Assembly (NCBI GenBank): GCA_973895155.1
Contig: OZ316897.1
Location: forward strand, 2,728,001 to 2,792,000
Direction: 5' to 3'
Length of the DNA stretch: 64,000 nucleotides
Source: Marsupella aquatica
Lineage: Eukaryota; Marchantiophyta
A program made the translations under genes and the position numbers. Under the pieces are notes generated by a model, which made no database searches, was not told where the DNA came from, and saw only the letters and a list, made by a program, of their open reading frames with translations. Shown here piece after piece: positions 22,234-34,894 of this stretch (positions are counted from its first letter, which is position 1; the number at the start of each line of letters is the position of its first letter).

Positions 22234-24337
22234 GTTCCTCCTCCCCTTCTTCACCTGAAGGAGGTGGTGGGCAATGACAAGACCTAAGGGTAAGATATGG
22301 GCACATGGAGTAGGCAAAGAGACTATGGGCCCCTTTTGTTATTAATGTTTCATTTCTCCACTCCCTTTTCTCAGGGAAGAAAACAACCACCTCAATGGGG
22401 TGCAAGGTACTGTCAATGTGGAATTTGTTTTCAACACAAAAGATTGTGGGCAAACAAGTGACCAGTGCCAATAGGTAGCAAGGAAAACTGATCCAGTGGG
22501 GAAGGCAAAAAATCTCTAGGAGCAAAAAAGAAAAGTCGAGGCAAACAACAAAAACGTTGGGTGCCACAAACAAATAAAATGGGAGACACATACAGTCAAG
22601 TAAAATTTAAATGAAGGTAAAAAACATTGTGCAAACTAAGTTGAATCTCGTTGCCATGACAATTTGCATACACTCACAAATGAAAAAAAGAAATGTGCAC
22701 CTCGCCTTAGAAATACATTAACGATGGGAGGTGTTGGGGAAGGATTCAAATTGGCCCCATGAATATGATTGGAAAACCCAGAAGAAGAAAAAAAGGAAAA
22801 AAAACATCAAATAGAAAAATATTTTGAATATAAACAGTAAACCTAAACCTGAACAGGAACAAACTAGAATTATACATCTCTTCTCCCATCATAAACCTCT
22901 CACCCATGCTTATAGCCCACTTGTAGGAGATCCTGTGTATACCGTACTGCCATTTGGCTACGCGTAATGGTTTCTTGCCAATCTTCACTCATCACAAATT
23001 TGTTTTGGGGCACTTTGTGCACAATTTGTTTTTTGAGTCCGTACTCCAACAATTCACACATATTGCCATCAAGGGTTGTCCTAGCTAGGTCGAGCAAAAT
23101 CTGACAAAGACCACTAGATTACATATTTTGTAGATGCCCTTGGCCCAATACATGCATGGAAAGTTAGTTTATCAATAAACCTATACACTCAAACTTTATT
23201 TGATGAGGCCTTTTGAGCATCATTCTTGATTTCCACATGAAATATGTCTTGTCAGGGTTAAGGAGGTTTACCCATAGACTTAATGCAAGAGAACCTTTTT
23301 GAGGTCTTTGTAGATTGCTAAAGTTGTGTTATCGGCCCGGTGTCCTGGGAATAGTGAGCTCTCAAGAACACGTCGGGTGCCTGGCTGCATGTGCTAATTA
23401 TGCTACTTATCACTTGTAAGAGACCTCATGCATAGAACCAATTCCCTTGAGAGCCTTGTCCCTTCCCGGCCATTTCTCGAGTTCCTTGGGTTCCCTTATG
23501 CCTCTTGCGGTTTTTTCCAGATAAACTGGGTGGGAAGGGCGTACCCTTTTCTGCAAGGACTCCTAAGCACTTTTGGTACCAAGAGATATGTGTGATCTAC
23601 TCCAGATAATTGCAATAACACCAGAGTAGTCGGGGCCACGCCCACACTCCACAAATCTTTCCTCCAAGTGATAATCTTCTCTACTTGCTTCTATCAACTC
23701 TCGGCTATGATCTCTCTTCTATTACACTATTATGAACACACTCACATCCCCATCTGTGCATCTATATAGTATTAATGGATCCGACGATAATTCCAGTGTA
23801 TCCTTCTTCCCCAAACTTCTATGTAAGAACCTGCCTAATATCTACCTTCCTCTTTACTATCAACTTAATGCTCACCGTAGAATGCAAATTCAGAATCTGC
23901 GGACTCTCATTCAAATCAATATTGACATTCATACTTCCTATTATGCTTACTAACTAAGAGAGGTTCAGTGGCAGAGCCGTCTCTACTTGAACACAGGTTC
24001 GTGGACATTATATCTATGGTATTGGCGGCATAGCCGACCTTGCCAGATTCAAAGCTCCATATTCAAGGTACTCGAGTGGTGGCAGTGCCTTCCATGACCA
24101 AGAATCAAGAAACTTAGAACCCTTCCACCATATAAACCGACAGCATAGCCATTCCGTTAGTCCTAGAACCAATGTTCAAGCATTCATCCAATACAAATAC
24201 ACACAATATGCGCTCTATGCACTCTCTATCCTCGCACTCATACACTTGAAATGCTGGAAAATTGACTCCCCTGGGAGGGCGAACCTCCCTCTTATTTATA
24301 GTTGGAGCCAGGTTACGCTGGTCCCTTTACAAGAGCA
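22231..24337. other. Gene-free region, no recognised content
   Basis: Several short open frames occur (for example 22900-23097 minus, 23732-23953 plus), none with recognisable domains. The segment at 23320-24330 has LTR-like composition and a TTTATAG motif near 24295, but no second copy was found in the window. Confidence 0.3.
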
Positions 24338-24560
24338 TCCTAGAATTAACTAGAACTTACTAGAACTTACTTTCTACCACGGTAAATTCTAGAACTCACT
24401 TTTTACCATGGTAAATTCTAGAACTTACCGAAATTTACCTTTTTACTATGGTAAATATAAGAAATTACTATTTACTAAGGTAGATTCTAGAAGTTAATGT
24501 ATTTTACCTTTTTACTATGGTAAATTCTAGAAGTTACTATTTACTATGGTAGATCTTGAA
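24338..24560. repeat. Tandem array of small palindromes (TTTACCATGGTAAA type)
   Basis: Six units, centred near 24379, 24409, 24449, 24478, 24517 and 24547. Each carries a palindrome of the form TTTACYAYGGTAAA or a close variant, usually followed by TTCTAGAA. Spacing is 27-40 bp. Every unit could fold as a small hairpin. Confidence 0.8.
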
Positions 24561-24825
24561 AATTACCAAGACTTATAATTTTACTTGGTAAAACCCAAAA
24601 TCTCTTTTTTACCACAAAAACCTCTACTTTTATATTTTTACACAAAACCAAGCTATTCTCCATATAATCTAATTCCCTTACGACATGATCGGTTATTAGT
24701 GCAAGAATTATTTGCTCCTACCAGAAGCACGAGGGTGAACCTGGGTGGCGGAAGCTCTGTTGTATCCGGGGTTGTATCTAACTTGATGGCAATGGAGGTG
24801 TAGTGTTGGCTGGGATACAACTTCT

Positions 24826-25022
24826 CCTTAATTATGGACCCCATTAGGGGTCCTTTCCAAAATTCCTGGCTCCACAGCGTGCCACATCATCATGGCACGC
24901 TTCAAACACGAAGGGACTTGTTTTTGGATGAAATTAAGTTTTGAATTCGTGTTTGTGGCAACTTCTTTGTAAAAACTGGGATGCCATGCCGTAAAAGAGA
25001 ATGTAAAAAAACCTACATGCAA
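24826..25022 (-). repeat. Dispersed repeat, copy B
   Basis: Inverted relative of 11740-11950. On the minus strand it reads TTTTACGGCATGGCATCCCA, a CAAACACGAATT block, GATGTGGCACGC, CAGGAATTTTGG and CCCTAATGGGGTCCAT. The central part also matches 18222-18277. Confidence 0.65.
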
Positions 25023-26551
25023 ATCAAAAGATAAAAAGATTGAGGTAAAATTGTTCCTTGTAACCGTTTTATTTACATTTTTATTTTATTCAAAACATAA
25101 AATTTTCCCTCTAACAATTTTTGATTTGACATTGCTGAGTCAAATCATAATGAAAACTCACGTATAATATGACGTTGGAAAGATCTTGAAGAGACGGTCC
25201 TAATGAGCTCAGGATTGTCAACATTCGGTAAAAATTGAGTAAATAATTTTAAAAATATATTTTACCCGTGATTTTATAATCTATAACGTGAATAGAAATC
25301 TTTGTTGCACAATCTCCAAAATGTTGATCCCTTCCATGAGAATGAACCCTAAAATTGACAGATTTTATCGAGTACTAAGGAGATTCGGAGTTTTAGAATT
25401 TCTTTAGCCTTTTAATGAACTTAACATTGATAGATTTAGTTGAGTTGTGAGTATTATGAATTTCCAATGTTCTTTAATTTTCCAATGAGTGGTCATGAGT
25501 TTCTAAATTTCTCTAGCTTTCGATAGATTCAGAATTCTACAATTGGAGATTTGTTTCCGTGAAACTTTTTGTCTCAAACAATTATGCAAGGTTAGGATTT
25601 GATGACACCAATGACTTCTCCCTCTTTGTCCCTCTACGTGTAGGAATTGAAAAAGTATGTGATTACTTTCAATACAACTTGAGTGCATCTGACATCCCTT
25701 CAGTACCGTGGAGGAAACTATCAAACACCGTTTTGCTAAAGTGGGCAATTAAGCTACCCAAACATTAAACAGTAGTTCACATTGTAACTGGTTTTGTGAT
25801 TGATGTTAATTATGGTTGCCTCGGTAAATTTGGCAATTGTTTCAAGTGTCAAGCTTTGACTTGTCCATTTTTGAATTTTTTTTCTTTAGACTTGGAGATA
25901 CATCTGGGCTTCAGTTTCTAGATAATTGCCTCTAAAATAACATGGGGGTCCACGAATTAATTTGTGTTGCAGCTCCTTAGGAGAAGTGGAGGAATATGAC
26001 ACTCTTTAAATTTGTTTCCTGTAATGTATGCAGCTCATGTAGCCCCAACAAGAAAAATGTGGCTTTGAAATGGGCTACTTCTCTTTGTCCAATAGTTTCA
26101 GATTGGACATTGTGGTGAGGATGATCTTACCTAATTACCAGCACCTCTACACTGCTCCTAAAGAAGGTAAAGGCGACGATGCAATTCTCCGCCCCTCCTT
26201 TAAGGTGCTATCATTGTGCCATCTGAATATTGGCAAAGTTGTATGGGCTCAATTGTTATTCAGAGTATTTTTATTTCAATGTGCCTTATCAAGGGGCATC
26301 CTTTTTATCATGAAGATTTTTAATTAATTTTTGGACCCCTTTAATTTTGGCATCTTAGAGAATTTTGAACTCATGGGGGCAGCCCTCTTATCTCTTAGAT
26401 TAACCAACTACTTTAATTTTCATCACTTGAACAAAGTTTTTAAGTCTTCTTATGAATTGAAAGAGAAAAATGACTCTAAATAATGTGAACACATGATGTC
26501 TTAAGTTCCCCTCATGACTCTCGTTCTTAAGTTTATGGTTTTTGTTGAACA
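25023..26551. other. AT-rich gene-free region
   Basis: No supported gene. Overlapping open frames on both strands at 25503-25768 have no recognisable family. Confidence 0.3.
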
Positions 26552-27525
26552 GCTTTTAACTACCCTGTCCCCCTAACTTGCCAAATTTGATACCTTGTCC
26601 CCCAAATGAAATTATTTGTCACCCTGTCCCCCATTTCGTATATGGCTTAGTATTAACCCACCAAGGGGTTCCCAGTGCAACGTGTCAAGGCATCATTGGT
26701 CCGGATAACGTGCCATTAACTCACCTTCCCCTTCCCGGTTGCAACCCATTTTTGCTTGGGGGCCTTCGTTCAATCCCGGGAGGAGGCCAAATGGCCACCA
26801 AGTCCCTCACAGACCAGCCTGACATGTTTTCCCTCCCTGCCTCATGAACTCCCCACGTTTTTTGCCCTTCGTGTACACATGAAAACTGCAGATTGCGCTT
26901 TTACAAAGGAGAAAACCACACAAATGTTCACACATTTGAGCTTCTCAACTTCCGCAGTGTGACATGTTGTCTACTTTTGACATTTGCACAGCTGCAACCT
27001 TACACGGTTGAATGCAGGCATAGTGGCAAAGGGCGCACACAAGAATACAGCAAAGATGCAGCAAAGTCCTCCAATTTTCACCCTTGTTTTTGCTGCATTT
27101 TATCGCCCTTGATTCTGATCTGAAAACGTTTCTGAATCTGCTGCCCTCCTTTTCCTGAGCAAAACAAACTCGCCATCTTTGGCTTGCATCTTAATTCAAT
27201 CCCTGTGGCGAAAGTAGTCAACTGCTGGTCGAGGTGACACAACAGGCTGGGCTAGGTGGAGCACTGTTGTTACTACTTTCAATGAACCAATTCTGGATTT
27301 CGAAGGCAATTTCTGACCTGTGAGCTAATTGAATTAAAATCAACATAGCTCAAAAGCTACTTGTAGCTCTGAACGCCAGTAGAACTCCAACACAGTTTTC
27401 ACTTGCACCAATTCGTTCAGCCTCTCCTCTCATCCTCTGAACTTTCTCCATTAAATCGGATTGCTAGCGCAGGGCACAGTCAAATTTCAGCAACGGTTTT
27501 CTTGTTCGCAGAAATCGTGTCTCTG

Positions 27526-27869
27526 TGTTGAGCATAGACGACATTCGCAACGGCAAGCCCATGAACCATCCAACGCACAATAGTCGACACAAAGAGATAC
27601 GTGGTTCACCTCCACATGAGGCTACGTCCACGGGAACACACAAGAGCTTTACTACACTCTAGGCCGATCGGCCATACCAAGCATCCACAGCACAAGCTCT
27701 CCCTATCTCTCAACTAGCTCCGTAACAATGAGCCTAAGTTTCACCAGGGTCTAGCATCAGCCCTGGCTATATGCACAACATCACTACCGCTAACATTAGC
27801 TAAGTCCTAACCCGAGTTAGACTAACTGTGGTTAGCTCATGAGTCACAAGACTAGAGCAATATCTAACA
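27526..27869 (-). repeat. 3' LTR of the full-length copia element
   Basis: 344 bp, begins TGTTGAGCATAGACG and ends TATCTAACA. It differs from the other LTR at two positions near 27587-27589 and one near 27653. A purine tract (minus strand) lies at 27870-27882. Confidence 0.94.
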
Positions 27870-28075
27870 AACTCCCCCTTGACTCTTGTCTTGGGGACTG
27901 GACTAAATGCTACCATATGGAATCCTCAGCGGGAAGTTCCAGACAATCACCAAACCAGGTCTCCCCCTAAAACCACAAGGGTTAACTAAGGGTTAACTAG
28001 AACTAAGTCGTAGCCTAACAGGAATGAGTAATCCATATACAAATAGTCACACATTGTTAAATAACTCTACTTGCA

Positions 28076-31000
28076 CTACAACTGCAAAACCTGCAAAGTA
28101 GCACAGTGTCTTGAGAAACTCTCCAAAGGAATCACTTTGGTAAAGGCATCGGCAGGATTGAGCTTTCCATCAATCTTGACTAGCTCAAAAGTTTTATCAG
28201 ACATTGCTTGCCTAATAAAATGGTACCTGATATCAATGTGCTTCACCCTGCTATCCATCACCTGGTTAGCAGCCAAGTGAAGAGCACTCTGACTATCACA
28301 ATTTAGAGTCATTTTTCCATGCTCTAAACCCATCTCCGCGATCAACTTATCCAACCAAATTGCTTCCTTTGCAGCTTCTACTGCTGCAACATACTCTGCT
28401 TCTGTAGTAGACTGAGATATGCACTTCTGCAAGATAGATTTCCAACTGATACATCCTCCTCCAAGAGTGTATACAAACCCAGTTGTAGACCTCCTTGTAT
28501 CCAGACAGCCTCCATAGTCAGAATCTACATAGCCAACTAACGTTCTATCTGATCTATTATCAAATAGTAATCCATAGTCCTGTGTACCCTTCAGATACCT
28601 GAGAATCCACTTCACAGCTTCCCAATGTACCTTCCCTGGATTTGACATGAATTTGCTAACCTTGCCCATCGCTAGGGCCAAGTCAGGCCTAGTACAAGTC
28701 ATCAAATACATCAGACTGCCTACTGCCTTCTCATAAGGAATCTTAGCCATCAGACCTTTCTCCACAGCATCCGTAGGAGAGAAAGCCGATGATAACTTGA
28801 AATGTGAAGCTAAAGGAATACTCACTGGCTTACAATTTTCCATGTTGAATCGTGCAAGTACTTTCCTTGCGTACTGGCCTTGACTCAAACACAACTGTCC
28901 AGTCTCAGAGTTCCTAAAAATCTTCATCCCTAAGATCCTCTTGGCCTTACCAAGATCCTTCATCCTGAATTCAGCACTCAATTTTGCCTTGAGACTGTCA
29001 ACCTCAGATTGATCTTTAGCCACAATTAGCATGTCATCCACATAGATTACCAGAATGATGAAACCAAATACATCATTCTTGACTGATTTCGTATACACAC
29101 AAGGATCATACACCATCCTTGTAAAACCTTGAGCAAGCATGAAATCATCAAACCGCTTGTTCCCCTGTCTGGGAGACTGCTTCAATCCATACAAGGACTT
29201 GAGCAATCTACAAACTAAGTTCTCTTGGCCCTTCTTCATAAAGCCTAGTGGCTGTCTCATGAAGATCAACTCTTCCAAGTTGCCATAGAGAAAAGCAGTA
29301 ACAATATCCATCTAATCCATCACCAGACCAAAAAATACAACAAGCTGACACAAGATCCGAATTATGGAATACTTAACCACCGGTGAAAAGACCTCATTGT
29401 AGTCCACTCCTTTCTCCTGAGTGAACCCTTTGGCAACAAGCCTTGCCTTGTAGATCTTATCTCCACCCTCTGAAGGACTGTCCTTCAACTTGTAAATCCA
29501 CTTGCTGTCCACCACTTGCTGACCTCGTGGAAGCTCCACCAGCTCCCATGTCTTGTTGTCACTCAAAGATTGCAACTCCCTCTGCATTGCTGCATTCCAC
29601 TCATGCTTCTGCTCTGAAGCACAAGCCTCACTATACGAAGAAGGTTCTCCTTCTTCCAAGATCAAAGCCATGTCATCATCATCAGGTGCAATGTCAATGT
29701 CATCTAGCTTAGATGAGTCTGCCCATTGACCATACCTGGTAGGAGCTCTAGTAGAACGACTGGAAGTTCTTCTAGTAGATGACTCAGGCTGATATGTTGT
29801 TGCTGCTGGTTGAATTTGAGGTACCCTAGCAACAATTTGCTCCTCTTGTTCCATCACAGGAACCAGCTCCAAGCCCGGAGCTTCTCCATCTCTCCTGCCA
29901 TGAACAGCATCATGACTAATCTCCCCCTCAACCGGGTCCGGGATGAGAGATTTCCCCTTGTCAGTATGTGAGTCCTGAGAACTCTCCCCCTCCTTTGATG
30001 ATCTGGACTCATTAAAGGACACATCTCTATTGACAATTAGCTTACAGGTTACTGGATCCCATAACCTATAACCCTTCACACCTTCCTGATAGCCAAGGAA
30101 AATGCACTTCTTCGACTTGGACTCCAGCTTGGATCAAAGCTGGGAAGGTGTAAGCACATAAGCATCACATCCAAAAATCCTCAGATGTGAGTAATCTGCT
30201 GGTCGCCCGTACCTCATTTCAAATGGCGTCTTGAATCCAATAGAACTGGATGGAGAAAAATTTATCAAATAAGCTGTAGTGTTGACAACTTCAGCCCAAA
30301 ACTCATGTGGTAAGCATGATTGACTCAACATACTCCTCGAGCGGTCCAATAGTGTTCGGTTGAGTCTCTCAGAAACATCATTCTGCTGAGGAGTATAACT
30401 TGTTGTGAGATGGCGGGTAATCCCCTGCTCCTTACAATACGTTCCAAATTCACCGGAACTGTATTCACCGCCATTATCCGATCGAAGATATCTCACCTTA
30501 TTACCAGTTTGATTTTCAACTTGGGCTTTCCACTCCTTAAAAGTGGCAAAAACATCAGACTTATTGTATAGAAAGTATATCCACACATACCTTGAGTAAT
30601 CATCAATGAACGTGACATAGTATAACCGTCCAGAATGTGAGGGAGTAGGGGCGGGACCCCACACATCACTATGTACATACTCAAGTACCTCCTTGCTGGT
30701 GTGAGTTCCAACTCCGAAGGGTTTCCTGTGCTGCTTCCCTAGCACACAGTGCTCACAAAATTCCAACTTACAAGATTGCAAATTAGAAAGTAATCCTTTC
30801 TTCTGAAGAATAACCAAACCTTTTTCACTCATGTGGCCCAAACGGAAGTGCCACAGCCGGGCCGTCTTCTCATGAGATAAGGTTACATTGGCTTCATCAT
30901 AGACTACACTGCCCTCCATAACGTATAGATTGCAATGTCTCTTTCCCTTCAATACAACTTTAGTACCAGTTGAAACCTGAAGGACACCATTAGCAGAACT

Positions 31001-31270
31001 CCAATGATGGCCATTTGCCTCTAAAACTCCAAGTGAAATGAGATTTTTCATCATGCTGGGAATATGTCTCACATTCCTCAATGTTCTCACAACACCATCA
31101 AACATCTGAAATCTTACAGATCCAAGTCCAACAACTTGACATGGGATTCCATTTCCCATCAACATTGACCCATTGGAAACCGTGTAAGAACTGAAACAAT
31201 CTCTTCTAGAGCAAATGTGAAAAGTACATGCACTATCTAGAATCCAGTCATCACTACCTGGATTTGACAC
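28076..31270 (-). pseudogene. Copia pol: protease, integrase, reverse transcriptase, RNase H (broken)
   Basis: The protease region holds DSACTFHIC near 31230. Integrase follows with the zinc-binding H/C residues (LWHFRLGHMS, then CEHCVLGK), HSDVWGP, FIDDYSRY, LRSDNGGEYSS and QNDVSERLNRTL, giving the Asp-Asp-Glu set. The frame stops at about 30134 (TGA), reopens in the FLGY/YRLWDP block, stops again at about 29312 (TAG) after GLVMD, and reopens at MDIVTAFLYGNL. The RT active site YVDDMLIVA lies near 29040. RNase H follows with YVDSDYGGCLDTRRSTTGF and VKHIDIRYHFIRQ, and ends at 28076. Both stops fit C-to-T changes at conserved Arg and Gln codons (inference from usual copia sequence). Confidence 0.92.
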
Positions 31271-32349
31271 TACGTTGAGAGCATAACCTTGACATCACAA
31301 TATGTCATCATCATCGAGTAAATCTACCTCATGCAAGCTCGATGCTGGGTTAGCAGAGGCAGTAGGGACCTTTACTCGACAATCCCTTTTCATGTGGCCT
31401 GGCTTGCCACAATTCCAACATGCAAGAGGCTTCATCTCTTGCGATTTTCCTCTGGATTTAGATCTCCCCCGTGATGTAGATCTAAACCTGTTATGCCCAT
31501 TCGTGCGCTGCGTTGCTCTTCCCTGTTCACATTGAGCGCAATGCCAGAAGAAGATGCTGTTTGTGATTGACCCAGCTTCTTCTGAGCATTATCAGACAAT
31601 AAAGAGCTCACCACCTCATTATACGAAATGGACTTTAGATCTCTATACAAGAGCACCTGTTTCAAGCCCTGATGAGTCGACGGTAAAGAGCTTAGCAGAA
31701 GCAAGGCCTTATCCTCATCTTCAACTCCTTTTCCCAGGTTTGACAAATCAACCGCTAGACTGTCAAACTCATCCAGGTGATCCTGTATCTTGCTCCCTTC
31801 CTTGAGCCTGAGGCTCATCAAGAGAGACTTCTTGTACAGCCAGTCTGACCCATCTTCCCGGTAGTACTTCTCTCTTAGAGCCTTGAACAGTGATGCGCAA
31901 TCCGCATAATCATCCAGCTGCTTGATGATATGCGGCTTGAGATATAGCATCACTGCATTGACAGCAATCACCTGCTCCTGTCTCCATTGCCTCACTGAAA
32001 TCTCCTCCTCTCCATCATACTGCTCTCGCGATGAAAGCAGATGAGCTAAGCCCATGGCCCGTAGAACACCCTTCACTTGCTTCTCTCAGAGCAAGTAATC
32101 AGTACGACCATCGTACTTCTCCATCTCAAACTTCACTCCTCCAAATCTAGCCATCTCCCTCTTCTTTCCTACTACCGACAGCTCTGGTAGTAACACAACT
32201 TCCTCCACTGCACGCCGCACCGGTGATCGTACCGGTGTTATAAGTTCCTCCTCAAATGGTAGCAGCTCCTCCTCAGACTCTCCGTCTGACCGTCGCAATC
32301 CTGAAGCTCCACCGACGCCAATTCTTCCAGTATCCTCCGAGTCACTCAT
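31271..32349 (-). pseudogene. Copia gag (broken)
   Basis: The ATG at 32349-32347 starts an acidic N-terminus, then FEMEKYDGRTDYLL. An in-frame TGA follows at about 32085, where copia Gag normally has Trp. The frame continues through the copia gag region (VKGVLRAMGL, LREKYYREDG, LDEFDSLAVDLSNLG). A one-base loss near 31530 moves the frame. In the shifted frame the CCHC knuckle (CWNCGKPGHMKRDC) is intact near 31410. Another TGA lies at about 31296, between gag and protease; copia elements normally make one continuous polyprotein here. Confidence 0.88.
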
Positions 32350-33891
32350 ATGAAACAATCATGAAAAAACGTCTTTTTTCGAAACTTCTCATAAAACTCA
32401 AAACTCAACACCGCCGCGTAGCCCACGAAGCTAGGAGTCCAATACTGAAATCCGAAATCAAAATCGAAATTCGACAGAAAAGTTATTCAAATTTCAGTCG
32501 GGGTGGGTAAAACCTTGGGAAACTCCCCCGTTTTGACCACCTTGGAGAATAACCGAAATACCAAGTACAACCTGTCGTCGGAATCGCGATGTGATCGGTG
32601 CGCCGCATTGCTAACTCCAGTGGCAACGTCCTCACCAAAAAAGAACCAAAAAAGTTACCGTGCGGCGGACGGAATCTTTGTGTGACGGCCGAAAAACAGC
32701 TCTCTGTTTTTCAGGAATATTCCCGCACAGTCCAACAGGGCTCACAGGGGGCCGTTCCCCCTATCGGAGCGGTTAAAACGGAGGGCGATAGGTCCCGGCA
32801 CAAAGGGAAACCAATAAGGAGGGAAAAAGAGGCAAAATAATGGCCCTAAAGGGGGTGCTTAAGCCCCTAAACAAAAAATACAGTATAAACTGGCGGGCCC
32901 GAAGGGTGTAAGGCCGGGAGTACGCCTTGGGAATTCTCGGGCAGTGTATTAGAGCGAATGCGTACGCAGCTGCGTACACATGCAGGGCCGGTCATACGAC
33001 GTCAGGGCGGGGCCAAGGCAATGACTGGCGTGGTATGGCGGAGGGCATACGAGCGCGCGAAAAGCGCCGGCCGGAATTGCACAGCTCGTCGTCGCGGCTG
33101 AAGGATGAGGGGAAAACAAGGTGCGGGGGGGGGAGTCGGGAGGGTGTGTATACACACCAAAAGTGGCCCAAACCTAAGCCAAAAATTGACTTTATAACAA
33201 AAATGTCGTTTACACACCTTAACAGTTGCCGTTTCCAATGAGAAAAGTGAATGCCGCCGACGGTAAATGTGGCCAAATTGCACCGGCACAGTCTGCAGCT
33301 CCACCAGAGAAAGAACTTTTGTTGCGTCGCCTTCACTCCGCGTCAAGTGCCAATCCCGGACTCAAAACGACCGACTCGCCTCGATCTCTTCGTTGACCCT
33401 CAGCACTTCGCGTTTCTTCCTCCGAGTCAAGCATCACGATGAGTAATCCGGTTTAGGGAAAAACAAGCACCATGGCTTGTCAAAAAACCAGAACGCCTCC
33501 TTCACTCGTCACGACGCACTCGTTCCGCAAACGTCAGCAAACTAGATACCAAAACGACCAGCACACTCCAACCTTCAACTTGAACTATCACATGCGACGC
33601 CCTGCACACCGCACAACTCACACCGTTGAAGAAACGATCTCTGGTTTCTCCCCCGAAATACCGTCAAACACGAATAAACCCTGAACGACGCAAACTTCAA
33701 TTCCTCCGCACCACGAATACCGATCAGCGAGCTCTAACCACCGTTAGAATGCCCTCTCACGAACCTATCCGCTCAGCCACACACAATCAAGTTTCATGCG
33801 ACAAAACTCTGAATGTACCATCGACAATGAACGCTGGAAAAACCTGTCACGAAAAAACCTCGTCACCTCCTGGGCATGCTCTGATACCACT
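32350..33891 (-). other. Copia leader with primer-binding site
   Basis: Untranslated leader between the 5' LTR and gag. The tRNA-iMet primer-binding site TGGTATCAGAGC lies at about 33879-33890 on the minus strand, one or two bases from the LTR. At about 1.5 kb the leader is long for a copia element. It holds a perfect 16-bp palindrome GGTGTGTATACACACC at 33143-33158 and a CGTACGCAGCTGCGTAC palindrome near 32960-32977. Confidence 0.75.
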
Positions 33892-34235
33892 TGTTGAGCA
33901 TAGACGACATTCGCAACGGCAAGCCCATGAACCATCCAACGCACAATAGTCGACATAGAGAGATACGTGGTTCACCTCCACATGAGGCTACGTCCACGGG
34001 AACACACAAGAGCTTTACTGCACTCTAGGCCGATCGGCCATACCAAGCATCCACAGCACAAGCTCTCCCTATCTCTCAACTAGCTCCGTAACAATGAGCC
34101 TAAGTTTCACCAGGGTCTAGCATCAGCCCTGGCTATATGCACAACATCACTACCGCTAACATTAGCTAAGTCCTAACCCGAGTTAGACTAACTGTGGTTA
34201 GCTCATGAGTCACAAGACTAGAGCAATATCTAACA
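33892..34235 (-). repeat. 5' LTR of the full-length copia element
   Basis: 344 bp, TGTTGAGCA to CTAACA, followed by the target duplication CTCTG at 34236-34240. Near-identical to 27526-27869. Confidence 0.94.
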
Positions 34236-34803
34236 CTCTGATCAAAAGTGTTGTTGTCATCGTATCCCTAGCTATGGCCGCTGCAGCACATCTAAGCCAG
34301 CAGTCAATTGTTGAAGTTTGCACGAAGGTCAAACTTTAACTGCACACACAGCTAAAGAATGCAGCTGAAGTTAAGATGCAAAGTTCAGACACAACGTTTT
34401 CATATGTACAGAAAGGGGCAAAAAACATCGGGAGTTTGTGAGGGGCCCTTTGTAAAAACACAGTGCTCGGTGTGCTTACACAGAGGGGAAAGAACTTTGG
34501 GAGTTTGTGAGGCAGGGAGGAAAAACATGGGGCAGGTCTGTGAGGGACTTGGTGGCTGTTTGGCCTCCTCCCGGGTCTGAACAAAGGCCCCGAGCGAGAA
34601 TGGGTCGCAACGGGGAAGGGGAAGGGGAGTTAATGGTAGGTTAATCCGGACCAATGATGCCTTGACACGTTGCACCGGGAACCCCTTGGTGGGTTTACAC
34701 TAAGCCATATACGGAATGGGGGACAAACTGACAAATAATTTGGTTTGGGGGACAAGGTATCAAATTTGGCAAGTTAGGTGGGCAGGGTAATAAAAAAGCA
34801 TTT

Positions 34804-34894
34804 TATTGAATTGGGTGTCATTAATAAAATACATTGAATTAAAGTTTATGATTTTCATTGAATTGAGTGTCATTAATAATGTACATTGAATTAA
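34804..34894. repeat. Tandem duplication of ~54 bp
   Basis: ATTGAATTGGGTGTCATTAA and its near copy ATTGAATTGAGTGTCATTAA start at about 34804 and 34858. Each is followed by an ACATTGAATTA end. It abuts the right end of the inverted-repeat element. Confidence 0.75.

Larger units (their letters stand above)
27526..34235 (-). mobile_element. Full-length Ty1/copia retrotransposon, recently inserted, coding frames broken
   Basis: 6,710-bp element on the minus strand with 344-bp LTRs and the target duplication CTCTG (27521-27525 and 34236-34240). The order from the 5' LTR is: primer-binding site TGGTATCAGAGC (tRNA-iMet type), long leader, gag with a CCHC knuckle, protease, integrase, reverse transcriptase, RNase H, purine tract AAGGGGGAG, 3' LTR. 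This is the Pseudoviridae/copia order. The LTRs differ at only 3 positions. The frames carry several in-frame stops and at least one frameshift, so this copy cannot make complete proteins. It sits inside the inverted-repeat element. Confidence 0.95.
26552..34799. mobile_element. Old element with long inverted terminal repeats, split by a copia insertion
   Basis: Left arm about 26552-26886, right arm about 34394-34799, in inverted orientation. Both begin with a GCTTTT and A-rich edge and a TACCCTG block, then share CCTAACTTGCCAAATTTGAT, CCTTGTCCCCCAAA, AATTATTTGTCA, CACCAAGGGGTTCCC, GTGCAACGTGTCAAGGCATC, GGGAGGAGGCCAAA and CCACCAAGTCCCTCACAGAC. The right arm carries about 70 bp not in the left. 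Without the nested copia the element is about 1.5 kb and encodes nothing recognisable. Long arms suggest a non-autonomous DNA transposon (Mutator-like is possible), but no target duplication was seen. Confidence 0.7.
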
